Positions 26,473-34,669 of a stretch of DNA of 48,856 bases are shown piece after piece. The first letter of the stretch is position 1. Each line of letters starts with the position of its first letter. The stretch is from CAZVEE01 sp964625525 (GTDB lineage Bacteria; Pseudomonadota; Alphaproteobacteria; JAJFIK01). The stretch lies in the NCBI GenBank assembly GCA_964625525.1, contig CAZVEE010000018.1, positions 1 to 48,856 on the forward strand. Reading direction: 5' to 3'. A program made the translations under genes and the position numbers. The notes beneath the pieces are model-generated. The model was given only the letters and a program-made list of their open reading frames with translations. It did no database searches and was not told the DNA's origin.

Positions 26473-27768
26473 TCAGGTGGCTGTGCGTGGGCGCTGGTCC
26501 GGACCGCGACCACGGCCCGACCGGCGACGCCCGCGCCGGGCGGAGCGATCCGCCTGCGCCATCAAGCTGTGCAGCATGCCTTCGCGCAAGCCCCGATCGG
26601 CAACCCGCAGACGCGGACCGGGCCACAGGGTTTGAATAGCTTCGAGAATAGCGCACCCGGCCACCACCAGATCCGCCCGGTCCTGGCCGACACAGGGCAT
26701 GGCCTGGCGTTCACGCACTTCGCGGGACGCCAGATCCCGGCACAGACCCGTGACGCGCTCCATATCGAGCCATGCGCCGTCCACCTTGTCCCGGTCATAG
26801 CGTTCCAGGCCCAGATGCAGCCCGGCAATGGTCGTCACCGTGCCGGACGTGCCCAGCAGATGCACTTTCGGCGTACCGAAAACCGGGCGCAGGTGATCGG
26901 CACCAGTAAAAGGTTCAAGGAGCGAATGCACCTCGCCCACCATGGCCGGATAGCATTCCGGCGCGATATGGGGCGTGCCGTAGCGCTCGGTCAGAGTGAC
27001 CACACCACAGGGCAAGCTGGTCCAGGCGGCGATTCTGGGCCGATCCGCCTCAGGACCCCGCCCGGACCGGCGCGATTGGCGCAGATCCAGCCAAATGAGT
27101 TCGGTGCTGCCACCGCCGATATCGAAGACAAGCGCGGTCTCGCAGCCGCGATCCACTAAGGGCCAGCAGCCAGTGGCCGCTAGACGCGCCTCCTCCGCCG
27201 CGGTGATAACATCGAATTTCAGACCGATCTCGCTTTGCACCCGGCCGACAAAGTCCTCGCCATTGCGCGCGGTGCGGCAGGCCTCGGTGGCGATGGAGCG
27301 GGCCACGGTGACGCCGCGGCGTTCCATCTTGGCCGCGCAGGTGCGCAAGGCCTGGAGCGCACGTTCCATGGCGGCCGGTTGCAGCTCGCCCGTGGCATCG
27401 ATGCTCTCGCCCAGGCACACGGTGCGCGAAAACGCGTCGATCACCGTAAAGCCACTGCGGCGCGGCTTGGCAATGAGCAGGCGGCAATTGTTGGTGCCGA
27501 GATCGAGCGCCGCATAAACATGCCCCCACCGCCCGGAGGCCGAGGCCGGCCCTTCGCCATTGCCGCAATGTTGAAACACGCGCCCGAGCGGCGCCGGCCG
27601 GGCGGGCGCTTCGGTGCGTTCGCGCGCCAGGGCGCTGGGTCGGCGGGACGTGGTGTCCGGCGCGGACACCGTGGTTGTGGTCGTATTCAGATGAGACAGT
27701 GGAGAGGATGCCTCGCGATCAAACGAGACATCGGTGGGATCGCAATCTGGATTGTCTTGCTCCACCAC
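26473..27768 (-). CDS. Ppx/GppA family phosphatase
   Basis: A 431-aa member of the exopolyphosphatase / pppGpp phosphohydrolase family. The ASKHA-fold motifs are ALDLGTNNCRLLIA (starting near residue 86), the middle VFDIGGGSTELIW and HLLGTSGTVTTIAGL. GTG at 27768 follows GGAGGGTAAAGG. The first about 80 residues are Thr/Ser/Arg/Pro-rich and look disordered, and the C-terminal 25 residues are very basic (RRGRRRSGRGRG). Both extensions are unusual relative to the enzyme core. Polyphosphate versus pppGpp as substrate cannot be decided from sequence. It precedes rlmE by 94 nt. Confidence 0.88.
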   Translation of the reverse strand: MVEQDNPDCDPTDVSFDREASSPLSHLNTTTTTVSAPDTTSRRPSALARERTEAPARPAPLGRVFQHCGNGEGPASASGRWGHVYAALDLGTNNCRLLIAKPRRSGFTVIDAFSRTVCLGESIDATGELQPAAMERALQALRTCAAKMERRGVTVARSIATEACRTARNGEDFVGRVQSEIGLKFDVITAAEEARLAATGCWPLVDRGCETALVFDIGGGSTELIWLDLRQSRRSGRGPEADRPRIAAWTSLPCGVVTLTERYGTPHIAPECYPAMVGEVHSLLEPFTGADHLRPVFGTPKVHLLGTSGTVTTIAGLHLGLERYDRDKVDGAWLDMERVTGLCRDLASREVRERQAMPCVGQDRADLVVAGCAILEAIQTLWPGPRLRVADRGLREGMLHSLMAQADRSARRGRRRSGRGRGPDQRPRTAT

Positions 27769-27921
27769 CCTTTACCCTCCAGGCCGCAGCTACCCTCCAG
27801 GCCGCAGCGGGCCCTGCACCTTAAGACTAGGTTCCGCCCATTCTGCACACCGCGCTGTCCAGCCCTCGTGATTGGCCCGAAGAAAGGCATATTCCATGCC
27901 ACTCTCGCACCGAGACCGCGC

Positions 27922-27953
27922 AGGGTGTTTCGCTATCGCGAAACGAGCACCCT
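27922..27953. repeat. Hairpin upstream of the Ppx/GppA gene
   Basis: GTTTCGC (27927-27933) and GCGAAAC (27938-27944) form a 7-bp stem with a 4-nt loop. AGGGT and ACCCT extend it past a small bulge. It lies about 155 bp before the Ppx/GppA start. No adjacent U-tract is present on either strand, so a leader structure or operator is likelier than a terminator. Confidence 0.4.
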
Positions 27954-28030
27954 TTCAAAATACTAAAAAAACCTTAAGGCCGTAAACTAAAAAGCCTGAC
28001 AGCCCATAAGGGGTGGGCAGAAGCGAGCAT

Positions 28031-28155
28031 CTGGAACGGAACGCAACCCAGCCGCACGCCCACCCGCCTCGCGGGTGCTGAGATCGAGCTCTACGCCCGT
28101 TATCGATGCCGCCTTTGCGTCTAGTTCCCACGACTGGGGCGTTGCGTTTTTAAGA
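28031..28155 (+). ncRNA. Candidate structured RNA (unassigned)
   Basis: AACGCAAC (28040-28047) pairs with GTTGCGTT (28141-28148), closing a domain of about 100 nt. Inside, CACCCGC and GCGGGTG form a 7-bp hairpin with a 3-nt loop near 28061-28077, and CCAG/CTGG can extend the closing stem. The closing stem runs into GCGTTTTTAAG, a U-rich end as at a rho-independent stop on the plus strand. It matches no RNA class I can recognise (not RNase P, tmRNA or SRP RNA). 6S-like architecture is conceivable but unsupported. Confidence 0.25.
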
Positions 28156-28505
28156 CCCCCCCGGTGACACTAACAGCGACAAACACCTATCAGCTTCTTC
28201 TGGCCCGCCGCACTTCACTCGATCAGTGAATAATATTCCGTAACACTGCACATCCCATCCGCTCAAAGAGCAAAATGATTACATGCAAACCACGAACCTT
28301 GATGGGGTGAGCCATCCAGAATTCCTTGCTTTTTTTGTTGATATACGAACCAGTTTAAGTCCACAGTCTCAACGAAACCATGATACCAGAACGGTTTTCG
28401 TCAGGAAACGAACCGACTTGGCCTTGGTTTTGTCCGTAGTCTGTTCGGTTTTTCCGTCTTTCACGATGTCTTAATGTGACAGCGTGTCGGGACAACCGTC
28501 CGAAA

Positions 28506-28531
28506 GACGGACGACGGACGACGGACGACGG
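28506..28531. repeat. 7-bp tandem repeat (GACGGAC)
   Basis: Three perfect GACGGAC units plus a partial fourth (GACGG). The preceding CCGTC can pair with the first GACGG to form a small hairpin. It is in non-coding sequence about 375 bp upstream of the XRE regulator. Confidence 0.85.
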
Positions 28532-28904
28532 TGGACACGACAGCATGTCTGCGCCAGGGCGTGGAAAGGACTGTCACCACAAATGGGGCCAGGCAACGGG
28601 GACTTGGCCGAAAGCATGCGTGGCTCAAGGGCTGTTTATTTCTCGCCCACATGATCGCGCTAGAGTGGAAACTCACGGCAGCCAATACGTATGCGCTTCT
28701 GGGTCGAGCGGCATGCGGAGAACCGTTGGGTGTGCCGTGAGAGGACGGGTGCAGCCCGAGAGCAGTAAGCTCTCCACGGATAAGAGCTTGTTCATCTAGA
28801 GGATGGATTGTCTCAGCGCCCGACGAAACAACCCAGGCTATGGCGGAGGCGTTGAAAGACGCATGGTGGCAAAGACAATAGTAAGTCAGTTGGAGTACGG
28901 ATCA

Positions 28905-29363
28905 ATGACAGCCCGGAATCCGATAGACCTGCATGTCGGACGACGTGTACGGATGAGACGCATGCTGATCGGTATGTCACAAACCGAGCTGGCGAGCCGC
29001 CTTGGCCTGACCTTCCAACAGGTTCAAAAGTACGAAAAAGGCATCAACCGCATTGGCGCGAGTCGCCTTTTCGAAATCTCCAAGATCCTGCGCGTTCAGC
29101 CGGCCTACTTTTTCGAGGGTCTGGACGGAGAGCCGTTATCATCCGATGAACCGCCGGCGACGGAAGAAGATCTGATGTCGCTGGAAGCGCTCCAAACCAT
29201 CGCCACACGCCAGGGCGTGGAGTTGAACCGGGCATTCATCCGGCTGCATAACCCGAAAATTCGTAAACTGATCGTCGACTTGGTGGGATCGATTTCAGGC
29301 GAGACCGATCTCGACGACAAGCCGGCTGACGCACCGGACACAAATCTCTCAAACGGGTCCTAA
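28905..29363 (+). CDS. XRE-family regulator (PraR-like)
   Basis: A 152-aa regulator with an N-terminal HTH at about 24-46 (MSQTELASRLGLTFQQVQKYEKG) preceded by HVGRRVRMRRMLIG, and then GASRLFEISKIL. This pattern is typical of the abundant alphaproteobacterial family that includes rhizobial PraR. The C-terminal half is helical, and the last 20 residues are an Asp-rich disordered tail. The ATG at 28905 is chosen for GGAG 10 nt upstream; earlier in-frame starts give unconserved sequence. No neighbouring target is obvious. Confidence 0.88.
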   Translation: MTARNPIDLHVGRRVRMRRMLIGMSQTELASRLGLTFQQVQKYEKGINRIGASRLFEISKILRVQPAYFFEGLDGEPLSSDEPPATEEDLMSLEALQTIATRQGVELNRAFIRLHNPKIRKLIVDLVGSISGETDLDDKPADAPDTNLSNGS

Positions 29364-29400
29364 CGTCACAGGGCCCGGCTCATTTGCCCTTCATTAAGCA

Positions 29401-29455
29401 CACCTCGTTTAACGTCCCCCTGTAACGAGGTGATCTATCGGGATGATCTATCCCG
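29401..29455. repeat. Paired inverted repeats between the XRE and PadR genes
   Basis: CACCTCGTT (29401-29409) and AACGAGGTG (29424-29432) are a perfect 9-bp inverted repeat with a 14-nt spacer. A second small palindrome, CGGGAT and ATCCCG, follows at about 29439-29455, overlapping a direct repeat of TGATCTATC (29431-29439 and 29444-29452). There is no U-tract. It could be an operator or a factor-independent 3' end of the XRE transcript. Confidence 0.45.
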
Positions 29456-29664
29456 GGCTTCCGGCATGCCGGCTGGCCAAAGACCCGATCTCACGAGATG
29501 ACAATCAGCGCCCGACCGTGTCCACGGTCCGGGCACAGGCGGCTTGACGCATGGACCTCCACAAGCCATGTGTATCGAACAGATATATCAAGCCGTCATA
29601 TCATGGGATCTCCCTCTTCAGGGCGCCCTACACCGATGAGCCGTAAGAGTGACCGGGTCCCCCT

Positions 29665-30243
29665 ATGGTCGATGTGAAAACCCTCTGCCTCGGACAGCTC
29701 CTTGATGGAGAGGCGTCTGGCTATGAAATTAAGAAGGCCCTCACCGAAGGGCCGCTGGGGCTGATCCAGGAAGCGAGCTATGGCTCGATTTATCCCGCGC
29801 TCAACCGATTGAGCGAGAGCGGCTATGTGGCGTTCCGCACGGAAGAGCTGGACGGACGACCGGATAAAAAGATCTACACCATCACGCCGGAAGGGCGCGC
29901 CTATTTGCTCGATCAGGTCGCAGCCCTCCAAGCAGAAGACAAAATCCGCTCTGATTTCTTGTTCTCGGTGCTCTTTTCGGATCAGATGAGCCCGCAGCGC
30001 GTGCGCGATCTGATCGATCTGCAGATCGCCCAATATCGGCGCCGGCAACATAGTATCGAGTCCCTTTTGCAAGAGCCGCGACCAGAAGGCAAAGCTGCCT
30101 GGAAGGACGGCGTCGTGCGTTTCGCGGTCGGCTATGGCCAGGCAATTTGCGCCGCCGTCATCCGGCATCTGGAGACCAATCGCCATCTCATCGAAGAGTC
30201 GCCCGTCACGCCGACGGCGGATGTTCGCAAAAGTCACGGTTAA
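29665..30243 (+). CDS. PadR family transcriptional regulator
   Basis: A 192-aa regulator. The PadR winged helix occupies about 1-90: LCLGQLLDGEASGYEIKKAL, ASYGSIYPALNRLSESGYV, GRPDKKIYTITPEGRAYL. A C-terminal helical dimerisation domain (DUF4180/Vir-like) follows. It is directly upstream of a HlyD-type adaptor and RND pump on the same strand (44 bp gap). PadR-type repressors often control adjacent drug-efflux genes, so it probably senses an RND substrate. The ribosome binding site before the ATG is weak. Confidence 0.92.
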   Translation: MVDVKTLCLGQLLDGEASGYEIKKALTEGPLGLIQEASYGSIYPALNRLSESGYVAFRTEELDGRPDKKIYTITPEGRAYLLDQVAALQAEDKIRSDFLFSVLFSDQMSPQRVRDLIDLQIAQYRRRQHSIESLLQEPRPEGKAAWKDGVVRFAVGYGQAICAAVIRHLETNRHLIEESPVTPTADVRKSHG

Positions 30244-30287
30244 ACGAGGATAGAGTACCGGCACAGCCGGCACGGGGGTCAAAGCGC

Positions 30288-31409
30288 ATGAACAGATCGT
30301 ACATCGTGGCCATGATCGTGGCGGGAGCCCTGGTCTTATGGATGCTATCAGGCCAGATCTTCGGCGCCGGAGAGGACCCGGACGCAGATGCCAATGCCAA
30401 CGGCGCTGATGAAACCCTGTTTGCCGTGCGCGCAGAACGCAGCACCGCTACCCCGCGGGAAGCGGAACTGTCTTTACGCGGGCGCACGGAAGCATCGCGC
30501 ATCGTGGAAGTGCGTGCCGAAACCGCGGGCCGTGTGGTCGCACTGCCGGTGGCGGAGGGCGCGCGCGTGGCCGAAGGCGACCTGCTGTGCCAGATCGACG
30601 TGCGCGACCGGCAGCAGCGAGTGGCGCAAGCGCGGGCGGCTCTGACCCAGCGGCGGATGGAATTCGACGCCGCCGAAGACCTGTCAGGCCGGGGCTTTCG
30701 CTCCGAAACGCAACGCGCCGGCGCCCGGGCCGCCTTGGAACAAGCCCAGGCCGACTTGCGCAGCGCCGAAATCGACCTCGCCAACACGCGGATCGTGGCG
30801 CCCTTTGGCGGTGTGCTCGATGGGCTGGGCGTAGAAGTGGGCGACCTGATCCAGCTCGGCAATACCTGCGCGATTATCGTGGACCAGGATCCCTTCCTGG
30901 TGGTCACGCAGGTTTCGGAGCAGGAAGTGGGGCTGTTGACCGTGGGCACGCCGGGGCATGCCAATCTCGTCTCCGGCGAGACGGTGAGCGGCACGGTGAG
31001 CTTCATCGGCACGCGAGCAGAACCCAACACCCGCACCTTCCGCGTCGAGATCGAAATCCCGAATCCGGATGGCTTTCTGCGGGATGGCGTCACGGCGGAT
31101 ATCCGCATTCCCGTGCGCAATGTGAACGCGCATCTGATCTCGCCGGCGGTGTTGACCCTCGACACGACCGGCCGGCTTGGGGTGCGGGTGGTGGATGCGG
31201 GAGACATCGTCGCCTTCTACCCCGTGGAGATCCTGGAGGATTCCGGCAATGGTGTCTGGGTCACCGGCCTGCCCGAGGAAGTCACCATCATTACGGTGGG
31301 TCAGGAATATGTGGTGAACGGACAGCAGGTGGATGTACGCCTGAGCGAACCTGGTAACAGTCCGCCCCCCGCCCAAGGCGGCTTGCGCACCACCGCGATC
31401 TTTCGCTGA
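30288..31409 (+). CDS. RND efflux periplasmic adaptor (HlyD/MFP family)
   Basis: A 373-aa membrane-fusion protein linking an RND pump to the outer membrane. An N-terminal membrane anchor at about 4-26 is followed by a barrel-sandwich half (VEVRAETAGRVVALPVAEGARVAEGDLLCQID), a short coiled-coil hairpin (about 105-160), the second lipoyl half (ANTRIVAPFGGVLDGLGVEVGDLI) and beta-barrel and membrane-proximal domains. The ATG at 30288 immediately precedes the anchor. The RND permease starts 61 bp downstream; no TolC-like outer-membrane factor is nearby. Confidence 0.93.
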   Translation: MNRSYIVAMIVAGALVLWMLSGQIFGAGEDPDADANANGADETLFAVRAERSTATPREAELSLRGRTEASRIVEVRAETAGRVVALPVAEGARVAEGDLLCQIDVRDRQQRVAQARAALTQRRMEFDAAEDLSGRGFRSETQRAGARAALEQAQADLRSAEIDLANTRIVAPFGGVLDGLGVEVGDLIQLGNTCAIIVDQDPFLVVTQVSEQEVGLLTVGTPGHANLVSGETVSGTVSFIGTRAEPNTRTFRVEIEIPNPDGFLRDGVTADIRIPVRNVNAHLISPAVLTLDTTGRLGVRVVDAGDIVAFYPVEILEDSGNGVWVTGLPEEVTIITVGQEYVVNGQQVDVRLSEPGNSPPPAQGGLRTTAIFR

Positions 31410-31470
31410 CGGATCTCGCTCGGGGCCCTGCCCGCGCAGATCCTCCCCCGGCGCTGAAGGATAAGGCACC

Positions 31471-34400
31471 ATGACTGGGATTATCGACGCCTCCGTCGGA
31501 CGGGCCCGTACCGTTCTGAGCGTGCTCGTCATCTGTATTTTCGCGGGCCTCGGCGCCTACATCTCCATCCCCAAAGAAGCCGACCCCGACATTCCCATTC
31601 CGGTCATCCTGGTGCAGATGACACTGCAGGGGATTTCCCCGGAAGACGCGGAGCGTCTGCTTGTCAAACCGGTGGAGAACGAAGTCCAGTCCATCGAAGG
31701 GCTGGTGGAGATGCGCTCCTACGCCACCCAAAGCTCCGGCGGCGTGATCCTGGAATTCGACGTGAATTTCGACAAGGACAGCGCGCTCGCCGATGTCCGC
31801 GACAAAGTGGACGCCGCACGCGCCGAATTGCCCGACGACGCAGAAGAACCGCGGGTGCTGGAGTTCAACACCTCCACCTTCCCGGTCATGGTGGTGACCT
31901 TGTCGGGCGAAGTCCCGGAGCGCACGCTCTATCAGCTCGCCCGGCGCCTGTCGGATCAGATCGAGGCCCTGCCCGGCGTGCTGGAAGGCAATCTGCGCGG
32001 GCAACGCGAAGAACTGCTGGAAGTGCTCATCGATCCGGCCGCGCTCGAAACCTATGATGTCTCCCAGCAGGAGCTGGTGCAGGCCATCACACTGAACAAC
32101 CGGCTTGTGGCCGCCGGCTCTATCGACACCGGGGAAGGCCGCTTCACCATCAAAGTGCCCGGGCTCTTCGAGACCGCCCGCGACGTTTACAATCTGCCGG
32201 TCAAAGTGTCGGGCGAAGGGGTCGTGACCCTCAGCGATATCGCCCAGATCCGCCGCACCTTCCTCGACGCCAATGGCTATGCCCGCTTCAACGGCCAGCC
32301 CGCCATTGCCATTGAGGTCACCAAGCGTGTGGGCGCCAATATCATCGAAACCAATAATGCCGTGCGGGCGCTTGTGACGGAGGCCGCCTCGCGCTGGCCC
32401 GACGCCGTGGAAGTGAACTTCACCGCGGACCAGTCCGACTGGATTTTCCGCTCGCTGGGCAGTCTGCAGGGTTCAATCATGACCGCGATCAGCCTGGTGA
32501 TGATCGTGGTGGTGGCGGCGCTGGGGCTGCGTTCGGCTCTGCTGGTGGGGATCTCGATCCCCACGTCGTTCCTGATCGCCTTCCTGGTGATGCCTAGTTT
32601 CGGCATGACGTTGAACATGATGGTCATGTTCGGGCTTGTGCTCGCGGTGGGGATCCTGGTGGATGGCGCCATTGTGGTGGTGGAATATGCCGACCGCAAA
32701 ATGGCGGAGGGCCTGCACCGGACCGAAGCTTATGCGCTCGCGGCCAAGCGCATGTTCTGGCCCATCACCAGTTCCACCCTGACAACCCTCGCCGCCTTCG
32801 TGCCCATGCTGTTCTGGCCGGGTGTGTCGGGTAAATTCATGAGCTTCCTACCGCTCACCTTGATCATTGTGCTCTCATCGGCGCTCGTGGTGGCGCTGAT
32901 CTTCCTGCCGGTCATGGGCTCGGTGTTTGGCGGCACGGATAACAGCCGCAATGACGCAACGCTGAAGGCACTGACGGCGGCGGAGTCCGGCGATCTGCGC
33001 TCCCTGCAAGGCTTGACCGGGGCCTATGTGCGCTTCGTCTCGCGGATCATTCAGTATCCGACGCTGGTGATCCTGTGCGTAGTCGCGGGCCTCTTCGTGA
33101 TCATTCAGCTCTATAGCGCCTTCGGGCGCGGCACGGAATTCTTCGTGCAGACCGAACCGGAACTGGCCTATGTGCTGGTGAGTGGGCGGGGCAATCTGTC
33201 GGCGGCGGAATCCCGCGACCTGGTGATCGAGGTGGAGGACATCGTCCGCGAGGTGGAGGGCATTCGGTCCGTCTTCACCACCACCCAGACGCCCGCCGGC
33301 GGCTTCGGCCCGTCCGCCGGGAGCGGCACCGGCGAGTTGCCACCAGACCTGATTGGCCAAATCCTCATTCAGCTCAAACCTTGGGAAGTGCGCCGCCCAG
33401 GCCTGGAGATCCTGCAAGAGATCCGGGAGCGGACGGCGAGCGTCCCAGGCCTGCGCATTGAAGTGCGCGAGCGCCAGGACGGCCCCCCCACCGGTAAAGA
33501 CGTGCAGATTGAGCTGTCCTCGCTGTTCTATGACAAGCTGCTGGCGGAGACCCAGCGGGTGTCGAACCATCTGCGCACGAATGTCTCGGACCTGATCGAG
33601 ATCGAGGATACCCAGCCGCTGCCCGGCATCGAATGGGTGTTGAGCGTGGACCGGGAACGCGCCGGCCGCTTTGGTGCCGACATCTCCACCATTGGCGCCA
33701 CGGTCCAGCTCGTCACCAACGGTATTCTGATCGACACCTACCGGCCTGACGACGCGGAGGACGAAATCGATATCCGTGCCCGCTTCCCGGAAGAATACCG
33801 CAATATCGATCAGCTCGACCGGCTGCGCATCCGCACCACCGACGGCCTGGTGCCGATCTCGAACTTCATCACTCGGGAACCGCAGCAGCGGGTGAACCAA
33901 ATCGACCGAGTGGACGGCCGGCGCATCATGCTGGTGCGCGCCAATGCGGACGACGCGGTTCTGCCGTCGGAGAAAGTGGCGGAGATCCGCGAGTGGTTGG
34001 AAAACGAAGCCAATATCGATCCGGAAGTCACATGGCGGTTCCGGGGCGCAGACGAGGAATCACAGGAATCGGCCGAGTTCCTCGGCAATGCCATGCTGGC
34101 GGCCTTGTTCTTGATGTTCATCATCCTGTTGACTCAGTTCAACAGCTTCTATCACTCCATCCTGATCCTCTCCACGGTGGTGCTATCCACGATCGGCGTG
34201 CTGCTGGGCATGCTTGTCATGGGGCAGACGTTCAGTGTGATCATGACGGGGACGGGCATTGTGGCGCTGGCGGGCATTGTGGTGAACAACAACATCGTGC
34301 TCATTGATACGTTCCAGCGCATTCGCAGTGACGGGGCCGAGACGACGGAAGCGGTGTTGCGCACGGCGGCCCAGCGTTTGCGGCCTGTGGTGCTGACAAC

Positions 34401-34650
34401 CATCACCACCATGTGCGGCTTGTTGCCGATGATGTTTGCACTGAATATCGACTACATTACGCGGGATATCACTCTTGGCGGGCCGACCGCGTCCTGGTGG
34501 ATCCAGCTTGCCACGGCTGTGGTGTTCGGTCTGGGCTTTGCGACATTCCTGACGCTGTTGCTCACGCCGGTGCTGTTGGCGGCCCCGACGGTTTATCGCG
34601 AGCAATTCAGCGGCTGGTGGGGCACGTCGGAAAAGCCCTCCGAAAGTTGA
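31471..34650 (+). CDS. RND efflux permease (AcrB/MexF superfamily)
   Basis: A 1059-aa proton-driven trimeric inner-membrane pump, the full length for the family. The N-terminal TM1 is followed by the first periplasmic loop, TM2-6 around AALGLRSALLVGISIP and VLAVGILVDGAIVVVEYADR, a second large loop, and TM8-12 including ALAGIVVNNNIVLIDTFQRIR. The conserved Asp in the GILVDGAIV segment of TM4 is present. Sequence style places it with the hydrophobe/amphiphile exporters rather than CusA-like metal pumps. A GAAGGATAAGG precedes the ATG. It is probably regulated by the upstream PadR protein. Confidence 0.96.
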   Translation: MTGIIDASVGRARTVLSVLVICIFAGLGAYISIPKEADPDIPIPVILVQMTLQGISPEDAERLLVKPVENEVQSIEGLVEMRSYATQSSGGVILEFDVNFDKDSALADVRDKVDAARAELPDDAEEPRVLEFNTSTFPVMVVTLSGEVPERTLYQLARRLSDQIEALPGVLEGNLRGQREELLEVLIDPAALETYDVSQQELVQAITLNNRLVAAGSIDTGEGRFTIKVPGLFETARDVYNLPVKVSGEGVVTLSDIAQIRRTFLDANGYARFNGQPAIAIEVTKRVGANIIETNNAVRALVTEAASRWPDAVEVNFTADQSDWIFRSLGSLQGSIMTAISLVMIVVVAALGLRSALLVGISIPTSFLIAFLVMPSFGMTLNMMVMFGLVLAVGILVDGAIVVVEYADRKMAEGLHRTEAYALAAKRMFWPITSSTLTTLAAFVPMLFWPGVSGKFMSFLPLTLIIVLSSALVVALIFLPVMGSVFGGTDNSRNDATLKALTAAESGDLRSLQGLTGAYVRFVSRIIQYPTLVILCVVAGLFVIIQLYSAFGRGTEFFVQTEPELAYVLVSGRGNLSAAESRDLVIEVEDIVREVEGIRSVFTTTQTPAGGFGPSAGSGTGELPPDLIGQILIQLKPWEVRRPGLEILQEIRERTASVPGLRIEVRERQDGPPTGKDVQIELSSLFYDKLLAETQRVSNHLRTNVSDLIEIEDTQPLPGIEWVLSVDRERAGRFGADISTIGATVQLVTNGILIDTYRPDDAEDEIDIRARFPEEYRNIDQLDRLRIRTTDGLVPISNFITREPQQRVNQIDRVDGRRIMLVRANADDAVLPSEKVAEIREWLENEANIDPEVTWRFRGADEESQESAEFLGNAMLAALFLMFIILLTQFNSFYHSILILSTVVLSTIGVLLGMLVMGQTFSVIMTGTGIVALAGIVVNNNIVLIDTFQRIRSDGAETTEAVLRTAAQRLRPVVLTTITTMCGLLPMMFALNIDYITRDITLGGPTASWWIQLATAVVFGLGFATFLTLLLTPVLLAAPTVYREQFSGWWGTSEKPSES

Positions 34651-34664
34651 TCGTCCGGAGGGCT
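34631..34664 (-). terminator. Terminator hairpin at the RND/ABC convergence
   Basis: AGCCCTCCG (34634-34642) and CGGAGGGCT (34656-34664) form a perfect 9-bp stem with a 13-nt loop. On the minus strand it is followed by TTTT, so it serves the ABC gene (stop 34670). The left arm and loop start are within the last codons of the RND gene. On the plus strand the U-tract is absent. Confidence 0.6.
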
Positions 34665-34669
34665 GCTGG

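Larger units (their letters stand above)
27769..28904. other. About 1.1 kb without a credible protein gene
   Basis: No open frame here has codon use or homology that I would call a gene; short frames at 28283-28474 and 28476-28799 look like chance. The stretch is more AT-rich than its surroundings between about 28140 and 28480. It contains a hairpin at 27922-27953, a candidate structured RNA at 28031-28155, a 7-bp tandem repeat at 28506-28531 and the upstream region of the XRE regulator. Confidence 0.7.

Noticed and set aside
27961..28160. Identification as RNase P RNA, tmRNA, SRP RNA or 6S RNA
   Set aside because: None of the conserved motifs of RNase P, tmRNA or SRP RNA is present, and 6S RNA cannot be told from general hairpin architecture without a covariance search.
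28283..28799. Short open frames (28283-28474, 28476-28799)
   Set aside because: The predicted peptides have no recognisable features, no ribosome binding site, and one runs through the GACGGAC tandem repeat.
29566..29605. CCATG...CATGG inverted repeat before padR as PadR operator
   Set aside because: The arms are five bases with a 30-bp spacer, too weak and too far apart for the usual PadR box.
30288..34650. Heavy-metal (CusA-type) RND system
   Set aside because: The permease sequence style is that of hydrophobe/amphiphile efflux, the regulator is PadR-like and no metal-binding outer partners are nearby.
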